Source: Neodontobutis hainanensis (lineage: Eukaryota > Chordata > Actinopteri > Gobiiformes > Odontobutidae). Taken from it: 64,000 nucleotides of DNA. The stretch lies in assembly GCA_024349245.1 (NCBI GenBank), contig JALDNG010002861.1, positions 1-64,000 on the forward strand, written 5' to 3'. The translations under genes and the position numbers were made by a program. Shown here piece after piece: positions 37,102 to 46,588 of the stretch. Positions within the stretch are counted from its first letter, which is position 1; each line of letters begins with the position of its first letter. Below the pieces are notes generated by a model that was given only the letters and a program-made list of their open reading frames with translations, ran no database searches and had not been told where the DNA came from.

Positions 37102-37112
37102 AGAATTGTACA
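37102..37112. repeat. 11-bp target-site duplication, left copy (AGAATTGTACA)
   Basis: AGAATTGTACA ends the 5' half of the host LINE and is repeated exactly at 40096-40106, directly after the GATG tail of the inserted Rex3-like element. Removing one copy and the insert restores the host LINE peptide LQKAIRIVHNVGYG in one frame. Confidence 0.95.
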
Positions 37113-37160
37113 TCTCCGTGGGCCCACCACCTGCAGGAGGAACCGTAAGGGGTCGGTGCA

Positions 37161-37920
37161 ATGTGGATTGGGTGGCAGTCGAAGGCGGGAGCCTCGACAA
37201 CCCAATCCCGGACACAGAATCTGGCTCTAGGGACATGGAATGTCACCTCGCTGGCGGGTAAGGAGCCTGAGCTTGTGTGGGAGGTTGAGAGATACCGACT
37301 AGAGATAGTCGGCTCACCTCTCACGCACAGCTTGGGCTCTGGAACCCAAATCCTCGAGAGAGGCTGGACTCTCCACTACTCTTGAGTTGCCTGCGGTGAG
37401 AGATGGCGGGCCGGTGTGGGTTTGCTCATTGCCCCCCGGCTCAGCCGCCATGTGTTGGAGTTCACCCCGGTGATCGAGAGGGTCGCTTCCCTGCGCCTTC
37501 GGGTCGGGGATAGGTCTCTCACTGTTGTTTGTGCTTACGGGCCAAATGGCAGTGCAGAGTACCCGGCCTTCTTGGAGTCTCTGGGAGGGGTGCTGGAATG
37601 TGCTCCAACCGGGGACTCCATCGTTCTACTGTGGGACTTCAACGCTCACGTGGGCAGCGACAGAGACACCTGGAGGGGCGTGATTGGGAGGAACGGCCCC
37701 CCTGATCTGAACCGAGTGGTGTTCTGTTATTGGACTTCTGTGCTAGCAACAGTTTGTCCATAACGAACACCATGTTCAAGCATAAGGGTGTCCATCAGTC
37801 CATGTGGCACCAGGACACCCTAGGCGGAAGTCGATGATCGACTTTGTAGTTGTTTCATCTGACCTCCGACCGCATGTCTTGGACACTCGGGTGAAGAGAG
37901 GCGGAGCTGTCAACTGATCA
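37161..37920 (+). pseudogene. Rex3-like endonuclease region, broken
   Basis: The frame 37161-37385 has LGTWNVTSLAGKEPELV, the N-terminal TWN motif of RTE endonucleases. 37416-37763 continues with GLLIAPRLSRHVLEF, VVCAYGPNGSAEYPAFLE and LLWDFNAHVGSDRDTW. The family usually has G before DFN; here it is W. Further downstream, sequence equivalent to the HKGVHQ and STDHHLVVSWIRW segments is seen only across frame changes. The enzyme would nick target DNA; this copy cannot be made intact. Confidence 0.88.
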
Positions 37921-38099
37921 CCACCTGGTGGTGAGTTGGATCCGATGGCGGGGAGAAGGCGGGACAGACTTGACTGACCCAAGCGTACTGTGAGGGTCTG
38001 TTGGGAACGTTTGGCGAATCCTGTCAGAGAGATCTTCAACTCCCACCTCCGACAGAGCTTCAACCAGATTCCGAGGGAGACTGGAGACATTGAGTCTGA

Positions 38100-40078
38100 G
38101 TGGACGATGTTCTCCACCTCCATTGTCGACGCAGCCACTTGAAGCTGTCGCCGCAAAGTCTCTGGTGCATGTCGTGGCGGCAATCCCTGAACCCGGTGGT
38201 GGACACCGGAAGTAAGGGAGGCCGTCAAGCTGAAGAAGGACCTATCGAGCCTGGTTGGCTTGTGGGACTCCTGAGGCAGCTGATAGGTACCGGCAGGCCA
38301 AGCGGGCTGCAGCACGGGTGGTTGTGGATGGCAAAAAATCGGGTCTGGGAGGAGTTCGGTGAGGCCATGGAAAAAGACTATCGGTCGGCCTTGAAGAAAT
38401 TCTGGCAAACCGTCCAAAGCCTCAGGAGGGGGAAGCAGTGCCCTGCCAACACTGTTTACAGTGGAGGTGGGAACCTGCTGACCTCAACTGAGGATATTGT
38501 TGGACGGTGGAAGGAATACTTGCGAGGATCTCCACAACCCCACCGTCACGTCTTCCACAGAGGAAGCAGAGGCTGAGTGCTCAGAGGTGGACTCGTCCAT
38601 TACTCGGGCTGAAGTCACTGAGGTAGTTGGGAAGCTCCTCGGTGGCAAGGCACCGGGGTTGATGAGTTACGCCTGAGTACCGCAAGTCTCTGGATGTTGA
38701 GGGGCTGTCTTGGCTGACACGCCTCTGCAACATCGCCTGGTGTTTGGGGACAGTACCTCTGGACTGGCAGACCAGGGTGGTGGTCCCTCTTTTTAAGAAG
38801 GGGACCGGAGGGTGTGTTCCAACTACAGAGGATCACACTCCTCAGCCTCCCGGGAAAGTCTATGCGGCCGATAGTCGAACCTCAGATCCAGGAGGAACAA
38901 TGCGGTTTTCGTCCCAGTCGTGGAACACTGGACCAGCTCTATACCCTCTCCAGGGTGCTTGAGGGTTTATGGGAGTTTGCCCAACCATTCCACATGTGCT
39001 TTGTGGATCTGGAGAAGGCATTCGACTGTGTCCCTCGTGGTGCCCTGTGGGGTGCTCTGGGTGTATGGGGTCTGGGGCCCTTTGCTAAGGGCTATCCGGT
39101 CCCTGTACGACCGAGCAGGAGCTTGGTTCGCATTGCCGGCAGTAAGTCAGACCTGTTCCCGGTGAATGTTGGACTCCGGCAGGGCTGCCCTTTGTCACCG
39201 GTCCTGTTCATTATCTTTATGAACAGGATTTCTAGGCGCAGCCAGGAGCCGGAGGAGTCTGGTTTGGGGACCACAGGATTTCATCTCTGCTTTTGCAGAT
39301 GATGTTGTCCTGTTGGCTCCATCAAGCCAGGACCTTCAATGTTTACTGTGGCGGTTTGCAGCCAAGTGTGAAGCGGCTAGCATGAGGATCAGCACCTCCA
39401 AGTCTGAGACCATGGTTCTCAGTCGAAAAAGGGTGGTTTGCCCCATCCAGGTTGATGGAGAGCTCCTTCCTCAATTGGAGGAGATTAAGTATCTCGGGTC
39501 TAGTTCACGAGTGAGGGCGAAGGAGCGTGAGATCGACAGGCGGATCGGTGCAGCTTCTGCAGTAATGCGGTCGATGTACCGATCTGTCGTGGTGAAGAAG
39601 GAGCTGAGCTGTAAGGCAAAGCTCTCGATTTACCAGTCGAACTACGTTCCTACTCTCACCTATGGGCATGAGCTTTGGGTCATGACCAAAAGAACAAGAT
39701 CCCGGTACAGGCGGCGAAATGAGCTTTCTCCGCAGAGTGGCGGGCGCTCCCTTAGAGATAGGGTGAGGAGCTCGGTCACTCGGGAGGAGCTCAAAGTAGA
39801 GCCGCTGCTCCTTCACATCGAGAGGAGCCAGCTGAGGTGGCTCGGGCATCTGTTTCGGATGCCTCCCAGGCGCCTCCCTAGGGAGGTGTTCTGGGCATGT
39901 CCCACCGGGAGGAGACCTCGGAGAAGACCTAGGACACGCTGGAGGGACTATGTCTCTCGGCTGGCCTGGGAACGCCTCGGTATCCCCGGAAGAGCTGGAG
40001 GAAGTGTCTGGGAGAGGAAGTCTGGGCTTCTCTACTTAGACTGCTGCCCCGCGACCCGGGCCCGGATAAGCAGTAGAA
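38100..40078 (+). pseudogene. Rex3-like reverse transcriptase region, broken
   Basis: Ordered pieces of the RT protein. The 38100-38576 frame and its neighbours cover the linker (RVWEEFGEAMEKDYRSA, SLRRGKQCPANTVYSGGG). 38744-38962 and 38814-39302 hold TVPLDWQTRVVVPLFKKG, EEQCGFRPSRGTLDQLYTL, FVDLEKAFDCVPRG and VGLRQGCPLSPVLFI. The catalytic FADDVVLLAPSSQD sits at about 39293-39332, across a frame change. 39313-40080 continues with STSKSETMVLSRK, a YLG motif, LTYGHELWVMTK and the C-terminal zone (RWLGHLFRMPPRRLP, TRWRDYVSRLAWERLG). The catalytic residues are intact, but at least three frameshifts separate the parts. Confidence 0.9.
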
Positions 40079-40095
40079 GATGGATGGATGGATGG

Positions 40096-40106
40096 AGAAT
40101 TGTACA
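40096..40106. repeat. 11-bp target-site duplication, right copy (AGAATTGTACA)
   Basis: The second exact copy of the bases at 37102-37112. The host LINE continues directly from it as RIVHNVGYGDHTN. Confidence 0.95.
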
Positions 40107-40463
40107 TAATGTTGGTTATGGGGACCATACCAACACACTGTTCCTAAAATCACAAACTCTTAAACTTGAAGAAATAGTAAAATTAAAATCTATTATAATG
40201 ATATATAAGGCCAGGAATAATAAATTATCTAATAACATTCAAAAAATGTTTTCTACGAGGGAGCGGCGATATAACCTACGGGGAGAATTAATTTTGTGAA
40301 TTAAACAGTGTGTTCTTACCACCCTAAAGAGCCAGTTTATCATGCGAAGGGGTGTGAAATTATGGAATGAACTGGACGACAATTTGAAAAGTGCAGCAAG
40401 CCAAATACAATTTAAAAAACAGTATAAAATGAACATCTTTAAGAGATATGCTTTAGAAAATTG
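40107..40463 (+). pseudogene. C-terminal part of the interrupted LINE protein
   Basis: Reading from the duplicated target, the frame gives NVGYGDHTNTLFLKSQTLK, EEIVKLKSIIMIYKARNN and later STRERRYNLRG. After a stop it continues in the same sense as FIMRRGVKLWNELDDNL, FKKQYKMNIFKRYALEN and a terminator near 40463. The G-V/I-KLWN and FK..YK motifs are the usual C-terminal block of this type of LINE. In the continuous frame from 39313 this part is fused to Rex3-like coding sequence, which is a product of the insertion and not a real fusion protein. Confidence 0.8.
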
Positions 40464-40796
40464 ACTTTGGGCACTTTTCAGGACCGATCCAAAATAGTTG
40501 AACGATGATGGTTGGTTGATTAACTAACTAGCAAACCATTAATTGAATATATGTTGACTGATTGTATATGAACTATACCAAAAGAAAGATTAGTTCTGTG
40601 TGTACACTTAATAATTTGACAGCTGTAAAAAATAAAATGAGATGGGAAGGCACACATAAGCACACAGCTTCAGCCTACTCCCTTTGGGCTCTGTACAACA
40701 ATATAGTATGTATGTATGTAATGAAAATGTATAAAAAATGTATTGAGGAAAAAAAAAAGAAAGCCTAAATAAATAAACTAAAAAAAAAAAAAACTT

Positions 40797-42027
40797 CAAA
40801 ATTTTGAACTAAGTTCACAGTTCCAAAAATGAACTATTTCTTAGTTCTTTTTTTCCATGTTGCTGCGAGCTATTATTTTTCAAAAATATTGCCAGAGCCC
40901 ATATACAGTAGAATCACAGACAGCAATTATTTTATCAGTTTTAACAATGAAGCTATGTGTCAGATTTCATCTTCATATCCAATATTGAATCCTTATCAAA
41001 CCAGGGTTTACATTAGCATTGAGGGGAGAGCATTTCCCCATTGTTTTAATGCTTTAATGCTTTGTTGCTGCCTATTCACTCAACACTAGTAGCAGCTGCT
41101 GGTTTCAACCCTACAGTACATTCTCAAAAACAAGAGGAAAACGTTGTTAGGATTTTGAAATAAGAAACACTTTTATAACTGTTTTGTAGGTTATTTGCAC
41201 TCTCTGCATGATACACTGCACCCTAGATTAGGACACTACATACCTCGTCTGTTTAAACCAGTTAGAACCAGTTGGTTACCCCTGGCTGGAACACATAGTG
41301 GAAAACTACTGATTCAAAGCAGGAAGTGTCCCCTCATGTGAGAGGTGTGGCCAAAGCTTAGGACCTTTTGAGCATTGTGTTGACCAGCAGCACAACACGT
41401 GGGCTGACCTCATGTTAACTACGTGTTGTGACCCAGCGCTGGCTTGTACCTTTTCTGAATGGAATTAAATGGACAAACTTTACATTGGTTTTATAGTTTT
41501 ATTGAGATAATATTAGTTCCAACACTCGTAACAAAGAGCCGGAGAAACTGGTTCTAGGAGTAACAACGTGCTGCTTGAATGGTCTTTTAAATGAGGAATT
41601 ATTAAAAGAAAAACAGGACAGTAATCATTAAGATTCAATCATACAATTCTTTTAAATAATCATACGCCTTGTTACGTGCTGCCGCCTCCATGCTTTCTTT
41701 TTTTTTTTTTTTGATGGCGCTTCACGCATGCGAGGATGGCGGGCGACACTTGTGGCTGGTGTTGCCAGATTTGGTGTTTTTCCACTACATATTGAGACCC
41801 GTTTGTGGTGTGTTTTAGCCGGGTTTTCACCTAGAAGGCTCTATAGAAATCAGGCACCATATTGAAGCGAAGAGCATGCCATTCACAGACAAAAGATTGA
41901 ACGAGTTCACAGTTACGTTCATTAGGCAGTAATACAGCACGTTCAGTTCATGTTTGCCCAAAATAGTGTTGTGCCTGAACACGTTCATTGAGCGATAGTT
42001 CATGAGCAGCGTTCAGGCACAACACTG
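40797..42027. other. Right part of the hAT-type element, no gene
   Basis: AT-rich DNA with clusters of AGTTC/GAACT motifs at 40810-40845 and 41898-42015, and a T-run at 41698-41713. No transposase motifs or credible open frames are present. It ends in CAACACTG at 42020-42027. Confidence 0.75.
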
Positions 42028-42199
42028 CTCCTCTGATCTCTTTCTGACCTCTGACTCCTCTCGTCTCTCTGTCTCCTCTGGTCTTTCTGTGGCCTCTGCC
42101 TCCTCTGGTCTCTCTGTGTCCTCTGCCTCCTGTGGTCTCTCTGTGGCCTCTGCCTCCTCTAATCTCTCTGTGGACTCTGCATCCCCTGGTCTCTCTAGT
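42028..42199 (+). repeat. 27-bp pyrimidine-rich minisatellite (right part)
   Basis: Continuation of the 34655-35786 array after the hAT-type element, starting with the second CTCCTCTG. It runs to 'ggtctctctag' at about 42199, where the 23-bp satellite begins with 'tgttttctaatactcatat'. TCTAG is common to both repeats at the join (satellite copies read TCTAGAGTG), so the joint may have arisen at microhomology. Confidence 0.93.
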
Positions 42200-42783
42200 G
42201 TTTTCTAATACTCATATACAGTCTGTTCTAATGCTCGTCTACAGTCTGTACTACTGCATCTCTACAGTCTATTCTTCTGCACATTGTCAGTCTGTTCTAC
42301 TGGACATTTACAGTCTGTTCTAATACTCGTCTACAGTCAGTTCTAAAGCCAATCTAGAGTCTGTACTACTGCTGCTTTGAAGTCTGTTCAACTGCACGTC
42401 TACAGTCTGTTCAACTGCACCTCTACAGTCTGTTCTAATGCCAGTTTATCGTCTGGACTACTGCTCTACTAATATCTCTTCCACTGCATGTCTACAGTCT
42501 GTTTTACTGCACATCTACAGTCTGTTCTAATGCAAGTCTACAGTCTGTACTACTGCTCATCTACAGTCTCTTCTACTGCACGTCTACAGTCTGTTCTAAT
42601 GCAGATCTACAGTCTGTTCTAATGCAAGTCTACAGTCTGTACTACTGCTTATCTACAGTCTGTTCTACTGCAAGTCTACTGTCTGTTCTGATAAACGTCT
42701 ACAGTCTGTTCTACTACACATCTACAGTCTGTTCTAATGCAAGTCTACAGTCTGTACTACTGCTCATCTACAGTCTGTTCTAC
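42200..42783 (+). repeat. 23-bp satellite array, plus orientation (block 6a)
   Basis: Plus-oriented monomers from 'gtgttttctaatactcatatacag'. The array is cut at 42783 by an L2 LINE and continues in the same phase at 46589. Confidence 0.95.
42776..42783. repeat. Target-site duplication of the L2 LINE, left copy (TGTTCTAC)
   Basis: TGTTCTAC at 42776-42783 is repeated at 46589-46596. The satellite resumes as TGTTCTACTGCACGTC, so one interrupted monomer is restored when the insert is removed. The first two bases of the right copy could also belong to the TAAATG tail. Confidence 0.85.
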
Positions 42784-43283
42784 AGCAGCGCTCTGCTATT
42801 TAATCCGTGGTTTAGTCGAAGTCAGTAGGAGAAGCAACTTAGCAGCAGAAGCCTACAGAACCGTGTAAGTGTATTTGATTCTTGTCATTTTTGAGCTTAG
42901 TGCCGTGTTATTGCTGAGAAAACCGCTCTGTGCATTACTACGACTTTGTCACGTGGTGCACCGGCGTTCACTCTCACCTGCTCGCCGCCTGGTTTCGTTT
43001 GAGTTGTTTACGGCCTTTTGGAGGCGTGATCAAACGCCAGCAGCGCTCTGCTATTTAATCCGTGGTTTAGTCGAAGTCAGTAGGAGAAGCAACTTAGCAG
43101 CAGAAGCCTACAGAACCGTGTAAGTGTATTTGATTCTTGTCATTTTGAGCTTAGTGCCGTGTTATTGCTGAGAAAACCGCTCTGTGCATTACTACGACTT
43201 TGTCACGTGGTGCACGGCGTTCACTCTCACCTGCTCGCCGCCTGGTTTCGTTTGAGTTGTTTATGGCCTTTTGGAGGCGTGAC
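42784..43283 (+). promoter_or_regulatory. Tandem 255-bp 5' units of the L2 LINE (putative internal promoter)
   Basis: The sequence beginning CAGCAGCGCTCTGCTATTTA occurs at 42783 and again at 43038, with near identity over the whole 255-bp unit apart from small indels and substitutions. The unit holds the 5' untranslated region, where LINEs keep their internal promoter. Two stacked units suggest a monomer-type promoter or a recombination or template-jump duplication. Promoter function is inferred from position only. Confidence 0.75.
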
Positions 43284-43599
43284 CTGCTGAATTCAATTCT
43301 TGAATCAGACGGGTATACAAGTGTGTCGGCAGCCCTAATCGCGTGAAGACCTAAGAGAGTAAAGACCATCGACTCTACCTGCACTCGACTCCACCGAGCA
43401 GGGCACTTGAGTATTGCACTTTTGTACCAATTGTTTGCACTTAAAACTTACTATTTATACTTTACTCTCTACTGTCTATTGTTTTTCTGCTCCTCTTCAA
43501 TGTGTTTTCAAATTCCTACTGTCATTTCTACATGGACATTTTCATCTGTTTTACAAAAGGAGATGCAACCATAACAATCTGCATGTTATATCACCGTCC

Positions 43600-44720
43600 A
43601 TAACTGCCTCTTCTACTTTCTCAATAGGCTTGTGGAACTGCCAGTCTGCTGTGAACAAAGCTGATTTCATTACCGCTTTTGTTCAACATTCTGGTCTTTC
43701 AGTTGTAGCACTTACAGAAACATGGATCAAACCAGAGGACTCTGCCACTCTCGCTGCCCTCTCCCATAATCACACTTTCTCCCACAGTCCTCGCCTCACA
43801 GGAAGGGGTGGAGGGACCGGATTACTTATCCCTACTGACTGGAAGTTCAAACAGCTAGCACCCTTGTGTGACAACAGCTCCTTCGAGTTCCATGCTGTTA
43901 CCATCACCTACCCTGTTAAAAGTCACTTTGTAGTTATCTATCGACCCCAGGTCAGCTTGGACATTTCTTGGAGGAGTTGGATGTGCTTCTTTCATCCTTC
44001 CCTGAGGATGGTACTCCTCTGGTGGTATTAGGAGACTTCAACATCCACCTTGAAAAGCCACAGGCTGCTAACTTCAATAACCTGACTGCATCATTTGACC
44101 TCAAGCAGGTCTCCACATCAGCAACTCACAAGTCTGGTAACCAACTAGATCTCATCTACATAAGACACTGCTCCTCGGCATACTCAGGTCACGCCTCTGC
44201 ACACTTCGGATCATTTCTTCATAACTCTTGACCTCGATCTAACTTCTCCAGACACCGCAACAGTTTTACCGCTGGTCACTTTCCGGCGTAACCTGCGTTC
44301 ACTCAGTCCCTCCCGCTTTTCCTCTGCCGTCTCTTCTGCGCTTCCCCCTCTTGAGGAGCTCTCGCTTTTAAACACCAACACTGCCACTGACACTCTGTGC
44401 TCCACTCTTACATCCTGCCTGTACAACTTATGCCCTCTTATATCCAGACCAGCTCGTACATCCTCGTCTGCCCCCTGGTTATCCGATGTTCTACGTGAGC
44501 ATCGCACCAGCCTCCGGTCAGCTGAGAGAAAATGGCACAAGTCAAAAGATCTCACTGACCTCTCTATCTACCAGTCTCTCCTCTCTAATTTCTCTGCTGA
44601 TGTCACTTCTGCAAAAACTGACTACTACCATTCTAAGTTAAGCAACTCACCTGACTCACGCACTCTCTTTAAAACCTTCTCTGCCCTCCTTTGTCCGCCT
44701 GCTCCCCTCCTTCATCAGAG
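43600..44720 (+). pseudogene. L2 endonuclease and linker region, frameshifted
   Basis: The frame starting at 43414 (real homology from about 43600) contains GLWNCQSAVNKADFI, LTETWIKPEDSATLAAL and RGGGTGLLIPTDWKF, the N-terminal half of an APE-like endonuclease. A frame change near 43950 leads to 43968-44231, with LVVLGDFNIHLEKPQ (the GDFN catalytic motif) and SGNQLDLIYIRH. The SDHF motif follows in another frame near 44205-44225, and a linker rich in S/T/L runs to about 44720. At least two frameshifts make this copy defective as a single protein. Confidence 0.88.
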
Positions 44721-44824
44721 TTAACAGCTGATGATTTTGCGTCTTTCTTTGTAAAGAAAACAACTGCCATCAGCAGTCAGTTTTCTGCGCCAGCACCTGT
44801 TGAACTCTTTCACACCTCTGATAC

Positions 44825-46392
44825 GTGTTTGCTCCCTCTTTTTCTCCTCTAACTGAAGCGGACGTTTCCAAGGTCATTAGTTCTAACCACCCTACCACCT
44901 GCCCGCTGGATCCCATCCCCACACATCTCCTTCAGGCCATCTCTCCATCTGTCGTGCCTGCTCTCACCCACATCATCAACTCATCTCTCTCCACTGGTTC
45001 ATTCCCCACAGCTTTCAAAGAGGCCCGCATCACACCACTACTTAAGAAACCCACTCTCAACCCTTCACTATTAGAAAACTACAGACCGGTTTCCCTCCTT
45101 CCCTTTACTGCCAAAGCTCTGGAGCGAGTTGTGTTTAACCAGCTCTCCTCCTTTCTCACACGGAACAACCTCCTGGACCAGAACCAGTCTGGGTTCAGAG
45201 CGGACATTCCACTGAAACTGCACTGCTCTCAGTCATCGAAGCCCTGAGACTGGCAAAGGCAACATCCAAGTCATCTGTCCTCATCTTACTGGATCTGTCT
45301 GCTGCCTTTGACACCGTTAACCACCACATCCTCTTGTCTTCTCTCAGTGCGATGGGTGTCTCTGGAATGGCGTTGCAATGGTTCAAGTCTTACCTCTCAG
45401 GTAGGTCATTCAGAATATCCTGGAGAGATGAGGTCTCTGAGCCCCAACATCTTAATACAGGGGTGCCACAGGGCTCAGTGCTTGGACCACTACTCTTTTC
45501 CATATACATGACATCTCTTGGCTCTATCATTCAGAAGCATGGCTTTTCCTATCACTGCTATGCAGATGACACTCAACTCCACTTGTCATTTCAACCTGAC
45601 GATCCGACGGTCTCTGCTCGTGTCTCAGCGTGCCTGAGTGACATCTCACTTTGGATGCAGGACCATCACCTGCAGCTGAACCTTGGAAAAACAGAACTGC
45701 TAGTGATTCCTGCCAACCCAAAGACCCACCACAACCTCGCCATTCAACTAGGCTCATCAACCATTACACCGTCCAGCACTGCCAGAAATCTGGGAGTGGT
45801 AATTGATGATCAACTAAACTTCACAAGTCATGTTGCCAGCATCACCAGGTCCTGTAGATTCATCCTCTACAACATTAGGAAAATTAGACCTTTCCTATCG
45901 AAGCACTCGACGCAAATCCTAGTTCAGGCTCTTGTCTTGTCCAAACTGGATTATTGCAATGCTCTTCTGGCTGGACTCCCTGCCTGCACAACCAAACCTC
46001 TGCAGCTCATCCAGCAGCAAGAGTGGTCTTTAAAGAACCGAAGAGAGCGCACTCCTCTCCTCATTAGGTTACATTGGCTCCCGATTGAGGCACGTATTAA
46101 GTTCAAAGCTATGCTCTTGGCCTACAAGACCACCACTGGCTCCGCCCCTTCATACCTTCACTCACTGATACAGACCTATGTTCCTACCAGATCCCTGCGA
46201 TCTGCTAATGAACAACGTCTGGTTGTACCATCCCAAAAAGGAAAAAAATCCCTCTCACGTACTTTCTCTGGATCTGTTCCACATTGGTGGAATAATCTAC
46301 CTGCTGCTACAAGATCAGCAGATTCTGTAGACATCTTTAAAAAACGCTTGAAAACATATCTCTTTTGTCAACACCTGACTGACAAACACTAA
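44825..46392 (+). pseudogene. L2 reverse transcriptase region, one frameshift in the core
   Basis: 44825-45247 carries LTEADVSKVISSN, PLDPIPTHLLQA, FKEARITPLLKKP, NYRPVSLLPFTAKALE and ends in NQSGFRA. A single-step frame change near 45200 leads to HSTETALLSVIEALRLA and then LILLDLSAAFDTVNHH. From 45334 to 46392 the frame is continuous: GVPQGSVLGPLLFSIYMTSL, YADDTQLHLSF (intact catalytic YADD), LNLGKTELLVIPA, LGVVIDDQLNF, LVLSKLDYCNALLAGLPAC, LHWLPIEARIKFKAM, and the C-terminal block FSGSVPHWWNNLP. It is nearly intact apart from the one core frameshift. Confidence 0.92.
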
Positions 46393-46588
46393 ATTCTTAA
46401 CTTCCTTCTATCAATTCCTTCATAAAAAAAAAAAAAATGCTGTGCTAGGTTTTAACTGACTAGTTTTTGGTGCACTTATGCTTTTTGTTACCTTGTGTTG
46501 TTGAAATTGCTTCCATTGTTTTCCTCACTTGTAAGTCGCTTTGGATAAAAGCGTCTGCTAAATGACTAAATGTAAATGTAAATGTAAA

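Larger units (their letters stand above)
37113..40095 (+). mobile_element. Rex3-like (RTE clade) LINE, nested insertion
   Basis: About 3 kb with endonuclease then RT, a very short 3' untranslated region and a GATG tandem tail at 40079-40095. This is the arrangement described for Rex3 of teleosts, an RTE-clade retrotransposon. It is flanked by an 11-bp target duplication. The coding region has several frameshifts (near 37390, 37740-37950, 38560-38800 and 39290), so it is inactive. The GC content and codon pattern differ clearly from the AT-rich LINE it interrupts. Confidence 0.92.
35900..40795 (+). mobile_element. 5'-truncated LINE (Jockey/CR1-group), split by a Rex3-like insertion
   Basis: Coding traces begin near 35930-36060 (IVNKCKSKRSTDWNDLDMSI), an N-terminal RT segment with no endonuclease upstream. 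The RT core is at 36329-36808. The sequence then runs to 37112, is interrupted to 40095, and resumes at 40096 with a continuous peptide sense (LQKAIRIVH, then NVGYGDHTNT). The protein ends at about 40463 (stop in 'gaaaattga'), and an A-rich 3' end is at 40741-40795. The 5' boundary inside the hAT element is approximate. Confidence 0.8.
35787..42027. mobile_element. hAT-type DNA transposon (non-autonomous) carrying nested LINEs
   Basis: The left end CAGTGTTGGGAAAGTTCAC and right end (read inward on the other strand) CAGTGTTGTGCCTGAAC share an 8-bp perfect terminal inverted repeat, and are flanked by an 8-bp duplication. Subterminal regions are rich in AGTTC/GAACT motifs (35800-35875, 40810-40845, 41898-42015), as often seen in hAT elements where the transposase binds repeated short sites. 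No transposase reading frame is visible in the element's own DNA (about 35787-35890 and 40797-42027), so it is probably non-autonomous. The middle is occupied by a LINE that carries a further LINE. Confidence 0.85.
42784..46588 (+). mobile_element. Near full-length L2-clade LINE in the satellite
   Basis: A 3.8-kb LINE. It has a duplicated GC-richer 5' region, an endonuclease (43.6-44.3 kb), a reverse transcriptase (44.8-46.4 kb), and a 3' end with GTAAGTCGCTTTGGATAAAA and GCGTCTGCTAAATG followed by a TAAATG tandem tail (46531-46588). That 3' end is the one fish L2 LINEs share with several fish SINEs. Only a few frameshifts break the coding region, and the target duplication is intact. It is therefore probably among the younger insertions here. 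Confidence 0.93.

Noticed and set aside
39313..40299. A 328-codon continuous protein spanning the end of the Rex3-like element and the host LINE
   Set aside because: The frame crosses the GATG tail and the target duplication; the two halves belong to different retrotransposons and are joined by insertion only.
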